From assembly GCF_023701745.1 (NCBI RefSeq), contig NZ_JAJOZB010000001.1, forward strand, positions 1,116,001 to 1,180,000: a stretch of 64,000 nucleotides of DNA. The letters are read 5' to 3'. A program made the translations under genes and the position numbers. The stretch comes from Streptomyces sp. RKAG293. GTDB taxonomy: Bacteria > Actinomycetota > Actinomycetes > Streptomycetales > Streptomycetaceae. The notes below the pieces were generated by a model. It was not told the DNA's origin, made no database searches, and worked only from the letters and a program-made list of their open reading frames with translations. Position 1 is the first letter of the stretch; every line of letters begins with the position of its first letter. Below are positions 26,220-34,298 of this stretch, in pieces.

Positions 26220-26564
26220 TCAGGACGTGGGGCGCTCGTAGAGCCTGTCGAGCCGGTGGTCGAGGGCGACCAGATCCGGATGCCGGGCGACGAAGCGCTT
26301 GCCGCGCTCCCGCTCCCGGACCGCGTCGCGGACGCTGCGCCGGGCGGCCCGGTGGAGCGCCGCGGCGAACCGGACGGCCGGTTGCCCGGCGGCGGCCAGC
26401 TCCGCGGCCACGGCACGGAACTCCGCGTCGACCTCGGCGAGATGGGGACCACGCCGGTCGGCCGCGTCCTCGACCGCGATCCGGGCCTCGGCCCGGTCGA
26501 TGCCCAGTCGTGCGGCAAGCCGGAACGCGATCGTGTCCAGAACACGCTGCTGCTCGGGCGTCAT
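26220..26564 (-). CDS. Hypothetical Arg-rich helical protein
   Basis: 114 residues from the ATG at 26564 (MTPEQQRVLDTIAFRLAARL). Almost entirely helical and rich in Ala, Arg and Asp/Glu: GIDRAEARIAVEDAADRRGP, then LHRAARRSVRDAVRERERGK, then the end VALDHRLDRLYERPTS. The upstream in-frame extension to 26690 lacks a Shine-Dalgarno. The family looks like the short actinobacterial proteins often annotated only as hypothetical. No catalytic motif is visible. Two minus-strand neighbours lie on either side, but intergenic spacing does not argue for an operon. Confidence 0.65.
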   Translation of the reverse strand: MTPEQQRVLDTIAFRLAARLGIDRAEARIAVEDAADRRGPHLAEVDAEFRAVAAELAAAGQPAVRFAAALHRAARRSVRDAVRERERGKRFVARHPDLVALDHRLDRLYERPTS

Positions 26565-26637
26565 GGATCCAGTGTTGCGCACGGATCGCCGTCGCGATAG
26601 CGTGTCGGCCCCCCTCGTCCGGAGGCAGATCCGCACG

Positions 26638-26793
26638 TCAGTCCTGGGGCTCGCCGTCCGGCGGGTCGATCCGGCGGGACTCCTCGGCACGGCGGCGCAG
26701 GGTGTTGCGACGATATCCGGCCACGGCGATCAGCAGGCCCGCGGCAAGGCTGACACCGACCCACAGACCGAGCCACTCCAGAACCGTGATCAC
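26638..26793 (-). CDS. Small single-pass membrane protein
   Basis: About 51 residues from the GTG at 26793, which sits behind AAGGAGG; the reading frame is open to 26886 but the extra N-terminal segment is Pro/Arg-rich and unlikely. One TM helix (VLEWLGLWVGVSLAAGLLIAVAGY) is followed by a basic, then acidic tail (RRNTLRRRAEESRRIDPPDG). Proteins of this size with one helix often act as membrane anchors or regulators. Function unknown. It lies between the helical hypothetical protein and the DUF2637 gene on the same strand. Confidence 0.55.
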   Translation of the reverse strand: MITVLEWLGLWVGVSLAAGLLIAVAGYRRNTLRRRAEESRRIDPPDGEPQD

Positions 26794-26975
26794 CAGCGCC
26801 GCCACCTCCTTGTCTCGCCGGCCGCGCGGGGCAGCTGGCGGCGGGTGAGGCGAACCCGTCCATACGACGCATTGGTACCGGATCATGCCGAACCGCTCTT
26901 ACTGGAGTGTCCCAGCCCGTCGGCACCCAGGAGGACAACTTCCCGCAACGGTCACTCCTCCGGGGGAGGTTGCTC

Positions 26976-28226
26976 TCAAACCTCCACGCCGTACTCCGCG
27001 CCCGAGCGCTCCGCCTCGTACCGTTCCCGCAGTTGGCCGGCGTAGCGGCGCAGGCTGTCGGGGCTCAGCGGCTGACCGCCGCGGCCGGAGACGTTGTAGC
27101 GGACGAAGAGACTCTTCGCGAGATCGTCGAAGGTCGGGTACTGGCCCAGCGCGTCGGTCAGTTCGACGAACGCGGCGTAGATGGTGTCGAGGCGCGAGGC
27201 GGCGCCGGCCGGACCCGCGGGCGCGGCGGCCGGCTGTTCCCGGGCGGCCACCGGTGCCGGCTCGGGCGCCGTGCCGTCGTCCTGCGCCGGGTAGCCGCCG
27301 AGCTCGCCGGACTCGTCCGCGGGCAGCACCGGGACCGGGGTGAACCAGAGGTTCTCGTACCCGTCGTTCCCGTCGTCCCCCGCCGGCTGTCCCGGGTGCG
27401 CCCGGCCGTCGACGCTGTCCGGAGCGGCGGACTGCTCATGGCGGGTGGCCCCGGGGTCCTCACCGTCCGCGGTGGCGGCCTCAGCGGTGGCGCTGTCCGC
27501 TCCGCCGGGACCGGCGGTGACCGCGGGCACGGCGGGAAGGGTGATGCCGGCGGCGGCGAGGCCGAGGGCGGCGGTTTCGGCGAGGGGGATGCCGTAGCGG
27601 GCGAGCCGCAGGGGCATGAGGGCTTCGACGGGTGCTTTGCGGCGCCAGGCGCGGCCGTAGCGGGCCTGGAGGCGGGCCTGGTAGACGAGGCGGTCCTGCT
27701 CGAGGCGGATGACCTGGTCGTAGGAGCGCAGTTCCCACAGCTTCATGCGGCGCCACAGCTTGAAGGTGGGGAACGGGGCGAGCAGCCAGCGGGTGAGGCG
27801 GACCGATTCCATGTGCTTGTCGGCGGTCAGGTCCGCGACCCGGCCCACCGCGTGCCGGGCGGCCTCGACACAGACCACGAACAGCACCGGGATGATGCCG
27901 TGCATCCCGACCCCGACCGGATCGGGCCAGGCGGCCGCACCGTTGAACGCGATGGTCGCCGCGGTCAGCAGCCACGCGGTCTGCCGCAGCAGCGGGAACG
28001 GGATCCGCATCCACGTCAACAGCAGATCCAGCGCCAGCAGCACCACGATCCCGGCGTCCACACCGATCGGGAACACGTTCGCGAACCAGCCGAAGCCCTT
28101 GTTCTGCGCCAGCTCCCGCACCGCGGCATACGATCCCGCGAAACCGATCGCGGCGATCACCACCGCACCGGCGACCACCACACCGACAAGAATCCGGTGC
28201 GTCCGGGTCAAACGTATCGCGGGCAC
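26976..28226 (-). CDS. DUF2637 domain membrane protein
   Basis: 416 residues. The N-terminal half is a four-helix DUF2637 membrane domain: VGVVVAGAVVIAAIGFAGSY, NVFPIGVDAGIVVLLALDLL, TAWLLTAATIAFNGAAAWPD and GIIPVLFVVCVEAARHAVGR. A cytoplasmic basic region follows with KLWRRMKLWELRSYDQVIRL. The C-terminal third is low-complexity Ala/Pro/Gly/Asp, then ends in a helical segment (ELTDALGQYPTFDDLAKSLF, then GQPLSPDSLRRYAGQLRERY) resembling a DNA-binding or protein-contact domain. In Streptomyces this family is linked to conjugative and integrative elements (Spd/transfer accessory) but also occurs as a chromosomal copy. No integrase, Tra gene or att site is visible here, so I read it as a chromosomal member. 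Confidence 0.85.
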   Translation of the reverse strand: MPAIRLTRTHRILVGVVVAGAVVIAAIGFAGSYAAVRELAQNKGFGWFANVFPIGVDAGIVVLLALDLLLTWMRIPFPLLRQTAWLLTAATIAFNGAAAWPDPVGVGMHGIIPVLFVVCVEAARHAVGRVADLTADKHMESVRLTRWLLAPFPTFKLWRRMKLWELRSYDQVIRLEQDRLVYQARLQARYGRAWRRKAPVEALMPLRLARYGIPLAETAALGLAAAGITLPAVPAVTAGPGGADSATAEAATADGEDPGATRHEQSAAPDSVDGRAHPGQPAGDDGNDGYENLWFTPVPVLPADESGELGGYPAQDDGTAPEPAPVAAREQPAAAPAGPAGAASRLDTIYAAFVELTDALGQYPTFDDLAKSLFVRYNVSGRGGQPLSPDSLRRYAGQLRERYEAERSGAEYGVEV

Positions 28227-28330
28227 CCGCGACCCCTCCTATAGGTGTCGTACATCAGTTCAGCGGTGCCCAGAGTCTCATGGGCGGAGCCCGCCTGAAG
28301 TGACACCCCTCGAACACCCCTGACATGAGA

Positions 28331-28365
28331 CGGCTCCCGCACCGCCGAGGACGGTGCGGGAGCCG
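28331..28365 (-). terminator. Intrinsic terminator of the egt operon
   Basis: A perfect 14-bp hairpin: CGGCTCCCGCACCG (28331-28344), loop CCGAGGA, then CGGTGCGGGAGCCG (28352-28365). It begins 26 bases downstream of the egtD stop on the minus strand. There is no U-tract, as is usual in high-GC actinomycetes. Confidence 0.75.
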
Positions 28366-28391
28366 GCCGCGGTGCCCGCGGAGAAGCGCCG

Positions 28392-29363
28392 TTACCGGGC
28401 GACAGACAGCGACAGCCCGAACCGGCCGCCGGTGTCCGTCCACCAGTGGCGCAGGTCGAGCCCGGAGGCGTCGAGCTCCTCGCGCAGGCCCTCCTCGCGG
28501 AACTTCGCGGAGATCTCGGTGCGCATCTCCTCGCCCGGCTCGAAGGTGACCGCGAGGTCGAGCTCGGGGATCTTCACCGTCAGGTGGGAGCGGGCCCGCA
28601 ACCGCATCTCGATCCACTCGCGTTGCCGGTCCCACAGGGCGATGTGGTCGAACTCACCCGGGTCGAAGTCGGCGCCGAGTTCGCGGTTGATGACGTGCAG
28701 CACGTTCTTGTTGAACTCCGCGGTCACCCCGGCCGCGTCGTCATAGGCGGCGACGAGGGTGGCCTCGTCCTTCACCAGGTCCGTGCCGATCAGCAGCGCG
28801 TCGCCGGGGGCGAGTCCGGCGCGGACCGCGGCCAGGAAGCGGGCGCGTTCGGCGGGCAGCAGATTGCCGAGGGTGCCACCGAGGAAGGCCACCAGCCGCG
28901 GCCCCTCGGCCCCGGGCACCCGCAGGTCGCCCAGGAAGTCGCCGATGAGGGCGTCGACCCGCAGCCCGGGGTACTCCTTGAGCAGCGCTTCCCCGGCCTG
29001 TTGCAGGGCCGCCTCACTGACGTCCACGGGCGTGTACGTCTTCAGCGTCCCGGCGGCGAGCAGCGCGTCGAGGAGCAGCCGGGTCTTGTCGGACGATCCG
29101 GAGCCGAGCTCGATGAGAGTGGCCGCTCCCGTGGCGGCGGCTATCTCCTTCGCTCTCGACTGCAGGATCTCCCGTTCCGCGCGGGTCGGGTAGTACTCCG
29201 GGAGCCGGGTGATCTCCTCGAAGAGCTCGCTGCCGCGGGCGTCGTAGAACCACTTGGGCGGCAGCCACTTGGGGTCGGCGGTGAGGCCTTCGCGTACGTC
29301 GGCGCGCAGGGCGTCGGCGGTGGCGTCGGCGGGCAGGCGGCGGGTGAGCGTGAAGGTACTCAA
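28392..29363 (-). CDS. egtD: L-histidine N-alpha-methyltransferase (ergothioneine)
   Basis: A 323-residue SAM-dependent methyltransferase that trimethylates histidine to hercynine, the first committed step of ergothioneine synthesis. WLPPKWFYDARGSELFEEIT and PEYYPTRAEREILQSRAKEI match EgtD N-terminal blocks. ATLIELGSGSSDKTRLLLDA is the SAM-binding G-x-G motif (E-L-G-S-G). LVAFLGGTLGNLLPAERARF and DALLIGTDLVKDEATLVAAY are the conserved substrate blocks. The start is TTG at 29363, preceded by AAGGAG, and overlaps the egtC stop by four bases (TTGA). It is the last gene of egtABCD, followed by a hairpin terminator. All catalytic segments are intact. Confidence 0.96.
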   Translation of the reverse strand: MSTFTLTRRLPADATADALRADVREGLTADPKWLPPKWFYDARGSELFEEITRLPEYYPTRAEREILQSRAKEIAAATGAATLIELGSGSSDKTRLLLDALLAAGTLKTYTPVDVSEAALQQAGEALLKEYPGLRVDALIGDFLGDLRVPGAEGPRLVAFLGGTLGNLLPAERARFLAAVRAGLAPGDALLIGTDLVKDEATLVAAYDDAAGVTAEFNKNVLHVINRELGADFDPGEFDHIALWDRQREWIEMRLRARSHLTVKIPELDLAVTFEPGEEMRTEISAKFREEGLREELDASGLDLRHWWTDTGGRFGLSLSVAR

Positions 29364-30112
29364 CGGTTCGGCTCCTTGAGCGTCGTGAGCTGGATCTCGT
29401 CGGGGGTGGCGACGAGCAGGGTCCGGTCGGGGACCCTGACCCAGGTGTCCCCGTCGTCGTGGGGTTCCGAGACGACGAGGACCGAACGGCCCGGCTCGTG
29501 GCGGTAGTAGAGGGTGTCGCCCCAGGTGGTGGCGGCGATGACGGCACCGTCGGTGAGAAGGAGGTTGAGGCGCCCCCGGTCGTGCGGGGCGAGGTCGGCG
29601 ATGGTGCCGGCGAGCGCGTCGCCCGGCGGCTCCCCGGCCCGCAGCCGGTGCAGGGCCAGCGCCCAGACGAAGGCGGAGTCGCAGCGCGCGTCCAGGGAGA
29701 GCAGTTCCGCGGCGGACAGCCGCGCGGCGGCGGGCTCCAGGGTCGCGGGCCAGCCGGTGAGCGCCCCGTTGTGGCTGAAGAGCCAGCGGTCGGCGGCGAA
29801 CGGCGCCGCGGCGTTCTCGCCCGCCGCACCGCCCTCCGTCGCGGAGCGGACGGCGGCCAGCAGCGCACCGGTGCTGATGACGCGGGCCAGGTCGGGGAAG
29901 GCGGCGTCGGCCCAGATCGGTCCTTCGCGGCGGTAGCGGGCGGGCACCGGATCGCGGTCCGCGTACCAGCCGACGCCGAAACCGTCGGCGTTGACCGTTC
30001 CGTGGCGCTGCTCGCGGGGCGCCCAGGACTGCCGGTACAGGCTGTGTGCCGGCTCGGTGAGCACGGTGCGCAGCGCGATGGGCGGCCCGAGGTAGGCCAG
30101 ATGCCGGCACAT
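29360..30112 (-). CDS. egtC: Class II glutamine amidotransferase-like hydrolase (ergothioneine)
   Basis: A 250-residue N-terminal nucleophile (Ntn) amidohydrolase. It starts MCRHLAYLGPPIALRTVLTE, so Cys2 becomes the N-terminal nucleophile after Met removal. NADGFGVGWYADRDP and FSHNGALTGWPATLEP are the classic GATase class II N-G-D and H-N-G blocks. In ergothioneine synthesis EgtC removes the gamma-glutamyl group from hercynyl-gamma-glutamylcysteine sulfoxide. The ATG overlaps the egtB stop by one base (TGATG), so translation is coupled. Homology starts exactly at this Met, so the longer upstream open frame, which runs inside egtB, is discounted. Confidence 0.95.
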   Translation of the reverse strand: MCRHLAYLGPPIALRTVLTEPAHSLYRQSWAPREQRHGTVNADGFGVGWYADRDPVPARYRREGPIWADAAFPDLARVISTGALLAAVRSATEGGAAGENAAAPFAADRWLFSHNGALTGWPATLEPAAARLSAAELLSLDARCDSAFVWALALHRLRAGEPPGDALAGTIADLAPHDRGRLNLLLTDGAVIAATTWGDTLYYRHEPGRSVLVVSEPHDDGDTWVRVPDRTLLVATPDEIQLTTLKEPNR

Positions 30113-31461
30113 CAGCGGCCGTCCTGGGAGCGGGCGGTGCGGAAGCCGGAGAAGATCTGCCGGCGTACGGGGTGGTCCCAGTTGCGGAAGGTGCCGCGGC
30201 AGGCGACCTGGTCGACGGCGAACGCTCCGCCGCGCAGCACCTTGTAGTCGCCGCCGTAGAAGACCTCGCTGTACTCCGGGTAAGGCCACGCGGCGAATCC
30301 GGGATAGGCCAGGAAGTCGCTGCCGGTCCACTCCCAGACGTCGCCGATGAGCTGGCGCACCCCGAGCGGGGAGGCTCCGGCGGGGTAGCTGCCGGCGGGC
30401 GCGGGCCGCAGGTGCCGCTGGCCGAGGTTGGCGTGTTCCGGACCCGGGTCCTCGTCCCCCCACGGGTAGCGCCGGGAGCGGCCGGTGGCCGGGTCGTGGC
30501 GGGCGGCCTTCTCCCACTCGGCCTCGGTGGGCAGCCGGCGTCCGGCCCAGCGGGCGTAGGCGTCGGCCTCGTACCAGGACACGTGCAGGACGGGCTCGTC
30601 CGCGGGCACCGGTTCCGTGACGCCGAAGTGCCGGCGCAGCCACTGGCCGCCTTCGCGGCTCCAGTACAGCGGGGCGAACAGGCCGGCCCGCTGCCGGTGC
30701 TCCCAGCCGGGTCCTGTCCACCAGCGCGGGTCGTCGTAGCCGCCGTCCGCGATGAACTCCAGGTAGGCGCCGTTGGTGACCGGTGTGGTGTCGATGTGGA
30801 AGGCATCGACCTGGACGCTGTGGGCGGGGCGTTCGTTGTCCAGCGCCCAGGGTTCCGTGGAGGTGCCCATGGTGAACGGTCCGGCGGGTACCAGGACCTC
30901 GCGCGGCAGTATCGCGGCGTCGGCGGGTGCGGCGGGCGGCGACGGTGCGGTGAGGACGGCGGGGCCGGTCCGCAGCTGATGGGTGATCAGCATGGTCTCG
31001 TCGTGCTGCTGTTCGTGCTGCGCGACCATGCCGAAGGCGAATCCCGCGTCGAGGAGGCCGCTGCCGTGCAGCGGGGTCTTCTCGATGAGGTCCATGACCC
31101 GGCCGCGGACCTCGTGGTTGTATCCGCGGGCCTCACCGGGCGGCAGCAGGGGCAGCCGGGGCCGCTCCGCGCGGGGGTGCTCGAACGCGTCGTAGAGCGA
31201 GTTGATCTCACTGGGGAAGATCGGCTCGTGGCCGCCGACGGTGCGCAGCAGCCACAGCTCCTCCTGGTTCCCGATGTGTGCGAGGTCCCAGACCAGGGGT
31301 GACATCAGCGGTGAGTGCTGGGCGGTGAGGTCCGGGTCCTCGACGCATTCGGTCAGGGTCCGGGTGCGGGCGCGCGCGGTGGTCAGGGCCGCCGCGATGC
31401 GGGCGCGCAGCGCGTCATCGTTTTGCCCGGGGGCCCGCCCGGGGGCGGTGCTGTCGTTCAC
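30112..31461 (-). CDS. egtB: Hercynine oxygenase / sulfoxide synthase (ergothioneine)
   Basis: A 449-residue non-heme iron enzyme that joins hercynine and gamma-glutamylcysteine with O2 to form the sulfoxide. The N-terminal DinB-like half carries iron ligands: the His in LVWDLAHIGNQEELWLL and the pair in MVAQHEQQHDETMLITH (H-x3-H-x-E). The C-terminal half is a formylglycine-generating-enzyme sulfatase domain: ETPVTN-type DTTPVTNGAYLEFIADGG, then RLPTEAEWEKAARHDPATGR, then VWEWTGSDFLAYPGFAAWPY and VLRGGAFAVDQVACRGTFRN. The start is GTG at 31461, overlapping the egtA stop by four bases (GTGA). The gamma-glutamyl-type operon (egtA and egtC present) implies that gamma-glutamylcysteine is the sulfur donor. 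It is intact. Confidence 0.96.
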   Translation of the reverse strand: MNDSTAPGRAPGQNDDALRARIAAALTTARARTRTLTECVEDPDLTAQHSPLMSPLVWDLAHIGNQEELWLLRTVGGHEPIFPSEINSLYDAFEHPRAERPRLPLLPPGEARGYNHEVRGRVMDLIEKTPLHGSGLLDAGFAFGMVAQHEQQHDETMLITHQLRTGPAVLTAPSPPAAPADAAILPREVLVPAGPFTMGTSTEPWALDNERPAHSVQVDAFHIDTTPVTNGAYLEFIADGGYDDPRWWTGPGWEHRQRAGLFAPLYWSREGGQWLRRHFGVTEPVPADEPVLHVSWYEADAYARWAGRRLPTEAEWEKAARHDPATGRSRRYPWGDEDPGPEHANLGQRHLRPAPAGSYPAGASPLGVRQLIGDVWEWTGSDFLAYPGFAAWPYPEYSEVFYGGDYKVLRGGAFAVDQVACRGTFRNWDHPVRRQIFSGFRTARSQDGR

Positions 31462-32804
31462 GCGCGGTCCTCCTTGGTCGGCGTGCCGGTCCGGGCCGGC
31501 GGGCGGCCGGACGCGGAGCGGACCTGGTCGATCAGGTCGTCGGCGGGACATCGGCCGCGCGCGATGTAGCGCTCGGCGAACTCGGTGACGGTGGCCTGGA
31601 CGTGCGCGGGTGCGCCGATCCGCGGCAGCGCTTCGAGGGCGGCCCGGAAGCAGGCGTCGGCCGCCCGGCGCAGGGCCGGGTCGGTCAGGCCCCGGCGGGC
31701 CGCGCGGACCCACAGCGGGTTGCGCGGGGCGGGCGGGCCGCCCACGCCCAGCGGCAGCAGGGCCTGGAGCGCCGCCTGGTGGGCGACGGGGTCGTCGAAC
31801 AGGGCGGTGACCACGGCCAGCGGCACGATCCAGCCGTCCTCGCCGGACTGCGCGTCGATCATGCGCAGTTCCAGGTGGCCCTGCGGCCGGACGGGCGGGA
31901 ACAGGGTGGTCAGGTGGTAGCGCAGATCGTCGAGGGTGGGTGCGGAGCCGTCCGGGCCGCCGTTCCCGATCCAGTCGCGGAAGGTAAGTTCGGTGGGCGC
32001 GGTCCAGGGCAGGCCGTCCTGCTGCCGGATGCACATCACCGGGGCGTCGAGGGCGTACCGGGCCCAGGCGGCGCGGGGTTCGCGGTCAAGCGGCGGGGCG
32101 AGGGTGCGGGCGGTGTCCATCAGGGACCACACGGCCTGACGGGTGGACCGCCAGCCGCTGGGGACGCCCTGGCGCAGCGGTGAGTTGGCGAACGCGGCGA
32201 CCAGGACGGGGCCCAGCAGATGGGCCAGCCGCCAGCGGGACCGGATGCCGTGCGGCCCGGGGCTGTCGGTGCCCGCGTCCACGCAGACCTGCACGGAGGC
32301 GGTGCTGCACATCATGGAACGGCCGGCGGGGCCCGCCCGGTCGAAGTACTCCTCCATCGCGACATAGCGCGGGAGGTCCAGGATGCGGCGTGGTGTGCGG
32401 TAGGGATCGTGGCCGTGGCCTGCGGCGACGAGGCCCCGCGCCTTGAGATGGCCGCGGACGGCGGCCAGGTCGGCCGAGGTCTCCTCGACGCATTGCGCGA
32501 GGGAGTCGGCGGGGCGGGAGCTGAGTTCTATCTGGCCGCCCGGCTCACGGGTGAGCCCGGCGTTCAGCGGGAGCTGTTCCAGACCGCTGACGGCGTCTGC
32601 CAGCCGGCCGGGGTCGATATGCAGGGCCGGGTCGTTCGTGTCGTGCAGAAACCATTCGAGCTCGGTACCGACCCTGGTCGGTGGGCCGGTCTTGAAACAG
32701 ATGCCGTGGATGAACAGCTCTGCCTCTGCCTCGGTGACCGGTCCCGCGGAACCGGGCTGCCGCCGGGCCGGTCGCCTGGCGGTGCCTGCCATGTCGTGAC
32801 GCAT
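31458..32804 (-). CDS. egtA: Glutamate-cysteine ligase (ergothioneine)
   Basis: 448 residues of the carboxylate-amine ligase GCS2 family, which makes gamma-glutamylcysteine from Glu, Cys and ATP for EgtB. VGTELEWFLHDTNDPALHID carries the N-terminal ATP/Mg Glu block (E-L-E-W-F), GGQIELSSRPADSLAQCVEE the second Glu, and MMCSTASVQVCVDAGTDSPG the conserved core. The start at 32804 (MRHDMAGT) is supported by GGGAGA nine bases upstream; earlier in-frame Met codons at 32819 and 32846 lack a Shine-Dalgarno. It is the first gene of the egtABCD block. The AT-rich 32868-32935 region just upstream probably carries the promoter. Confidence 0.95.
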   Translation of the reverse strand: MRHDMAGTARRPARRQPGSAGPVTEAEAELFIHGICFKTGPPTRVGTELEWFLHDTNDPALHIDPGRLADAVSGLEQLPLNAGLTREPGGQIELSSRPADSLAQCVEETSADLAAVRGHLKARGLVAAGHGHDPYRTPRRILDLPRYVAMEEYFDRAGPAGRSMMCSTASVQVCVDAGTDSPGPHGIRSRWRLAHLLGPVLVAAFANSPLRQGVPSGWRSTRQAVWSLMDTARTLAPPLDREPRAAWARYALDAPVMCIRQQDGLPWTAPTELTFRDWIGNGGPDGSAPTLDDLRYHLTTLFPPVRPQGHLELRMIDAQSGEDGWIVPLAVVTALFDDPVAHQAALQALLPLGVGGPPAPRNPLWVRAARRGLTDPALRRAADACFRAALEALPRIGAPAHVQATVTEFAERYIARGRCPADDLIDQVRSASGRPPARTGTPTKEDRA

Positions 32805-32949
32805 GGTGATGTCTCCCATCGGGCCGCTGTGGCGGCCGCTAACCAATGTGCCTCACTACGGACGATCGCGCTCACTTTTTCTTATGGTTTGTTCGAATAT
32901 GTTAACTTTTTGGCCGATGTTCTTTTGTGTCACATGCCTCCCGCATGCG
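32805..32949 (-). promoter_or_regulatory. AT-rich region upstream of egtA
   Basis: 145 bp between the PLP lyase stop (32950) and the egtA start. The segment 32868-32935 contains long T-rich and A-rich runs (CTCACTTTTTCTTATGGTTT, then TTCGAATATGTTAAC), much less GC than its surroundings. It probably holds the egtABCD promoter or an operator. No -35/-10 pair or defined operator can be read with certainty, and readthrough from the PLP lyase gene is also possible. Confidence 0.5.
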
Positions 32950-34176
32950 TCACCTGCCCCCCGACCGCATTCCCGGCCGCTTTTCGGCGAAACGGGCGAT
33001 CCGGTCGGCGGCCTCGGCGAGCGCCGGCGCCGGCAGCGCGAAGTTCAGCCGTGCGTATCCCTCCCCCGCCGCCCCGAACGCGGCGCCGTCCGTCAACTCC
33101 ACACCGCACGCGGCCAGCAGCACCTCCCGGATCCCGGCGTCCGGTGCGACACCCTCCGGCCGCGCGCCGGCGAAGGCCGCTCCGCGCAGCCACAACAGGA
33201 AGGACGCCTCCGGCACGCACTCGACCGCTCCGGGAACCGCGTCCGCCAACCGGGTGACGATCAGGTCCCGCCGGTCCGTCAGCCCGGCAGTCAGTGAACG
33301 CAGCCACGGCTCGCCGTGTTCCAGCGCGACCTGCTGGGCGAGTGCCCCGAGCAGCCGTCCGCCCTCGAAGAAGCCGAATCCCTCCAGCGTGGCGACGACG
33401 CGCTGCCGCAGGCCGGCGTCGGGTACGAGGAGGAACGCGTCCGCCAGGCCGCTGACGTTGAAGGCCTTGCCCACCGAGTGGACGACGACGGTGTGCCGCG
33501 CGAACTCCCCGGCGGCGTGTACGGCGGTGCTGTGCCGGTGCCCGGGGTGCACGATCTCGCAGTGCACCTCGTCGCTGATCAGCAGCCCGCCGCAGCCGGC
33601 GGCCGCCGCGGCGAGCGCGTGCAGTTCCGCGGCGTCCCACACCCGGCCGGTGGGGTTGTGCGGGCTGCTCAGCGCCACCACGGCGCCCGGTTCCCGGCGG
33701 CAGGCGTCGGCGAACTCGTCCACGGCCAGCCGGTATCCGCCGCCCGTCCGGTCGAGCGGGATCTCCCGTACGGTCCGGCCGGCGGCGCCGGCGACGGCCG
33801 CGAAGCCGCCGTACTCGGGCGCCGGCGTCAGCACCGGGCCGCGCGGCGCCGGGCCGGCCGCGGCCGCGTCGAGCAGCACGCGTACCGCGGTGCGGGGACC
33901 GAACGGCAGCAGCACCACCCAGTCGGGGTCGATCGCGGCCGCGTGGCGGCGGGCGTACCAGCGCGCGACCAGCTCCCGGGCGGCGGGATCGGCCCGGGTG
34001 TACCCCAGTGCGTAATGGTCCAGCCGGTCCCGGAGCGCCGTGTAGAGGGCCGGGAATCCCGGCAGGTCCATGTCGGCCACGCCCAGCGGGATCCGCCCGG
34101 CGTCCTGCTCCACGCCCGCGGTCAGCCACTTCACGCTCCGGGTCCCCGTCCGGTCCAGCCCGTGTCCGCCGTCCAT
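32950..34176 (-). CDS. MalY/PatB-type PLP-dependent C-S lyase/aminotransferase (candidate EgtE)
   Basis: A 408-residue fold-type I PLP enzyme of the cystathionine beta-lyase MalY/PatB branch. VALSSPHNPTGRVWDAAEL has the conserved Asn174 of the S-P-H-N-P-T-G motif. LLISDEVHCEIVHPGHRHST has the Asp202 that contacts the pyridine N. VVVHSVGKAFNVSGLADAFL has Lys237, the Schiff-base lysine in the MalY S-x-G-K-x-F-N motif. Such enzymes cleave C-S bonds in L-cysteine conjugates. It lies directly upstream of egtABCD on the same strand, where the missing EgtE C-S lyase step would be expected; canonical EgtE belongs to a different PLP branch (class V, cysteine-desulfurase-like). The role is therefore an inference from context and chemistry. 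Alternatives are cystathionine beta-lyase or a general aminotransferase. Confidence 0.88.
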   Translation of the reverse strand: MDGGHGLDRTGTRSVKWLTAGVEQDAGRIPLGVADMDLPGFPALYTALRDRLDHYALGYTRADPAARELVARWYARRHAAAIDPDWVVLLPFGPRTAVRVLLDAAAAGPAPRGPVLTPAPEYGGFAAVAGAAGRTVREIPLDRTGGGYRLAVDEFADACRREPGAVVALSSPHNPTGRVWDAAELHALAAAAAGCGGLLISDEVHCEIVHPGHRHSTAVHAAGEFARHTVVVHSVGKAFNVSGLADAFLLVPDAGLRQRVVATLEGFGFFEGGRLLGALAQQVALEHGEPWLRSLTAGLTDRRDLIVTRLADAVPGAVECVPEASFLLWLRGAAFAGARPEGVAPDAGIREVLLAACGVELTDGAAFGAAGEGYARLNFALPAPALAEAADRIARFAEKRPGMRSGGR

Positions 34177-34283
34177 CGGTCTCCCTGTCGTCGCCGCCGA
34201 CCAGTCCGTCCGTCCCTGCCTACCCGTCCCCTCGAAGTAAACAGCGAAAATCGCTTGCCCCTCCGATCGGGAGGAGTAATTTT

Positions 34284-34298
34284 GATTACATGATTACA
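34284..34298. repeat. GATTACA direct repeat across the start codon of the RHH-like gene
   Basis: GATTACA (34284-34290) and GATTACA (34292-34298) separated by one T; the A34290-T34291-G34292 of the start codon lies at the junction. This AT-rich repeat, next to the Shine-Dalgarno GGGAGGAG, may be an autoregulatory operator for the encoded ribbon-helix-helix-like protein (inference). Confidence 0.4.

Noticed and set aside
26976..28226. DUF2637 gene as a sign of an integrated conjugative element
   Set aside because: No integrase, replication or transfer genes, tRNA or att repeats are present nearby, so mobility is not supported.
28392..30806. A long open frame that would extend egtD far upstream
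   Set aside because: The extension runs through egtC and egtB in another frame. The TTG at 29363 with AAGGAG and the four-base overlap with egtC fixes the start.
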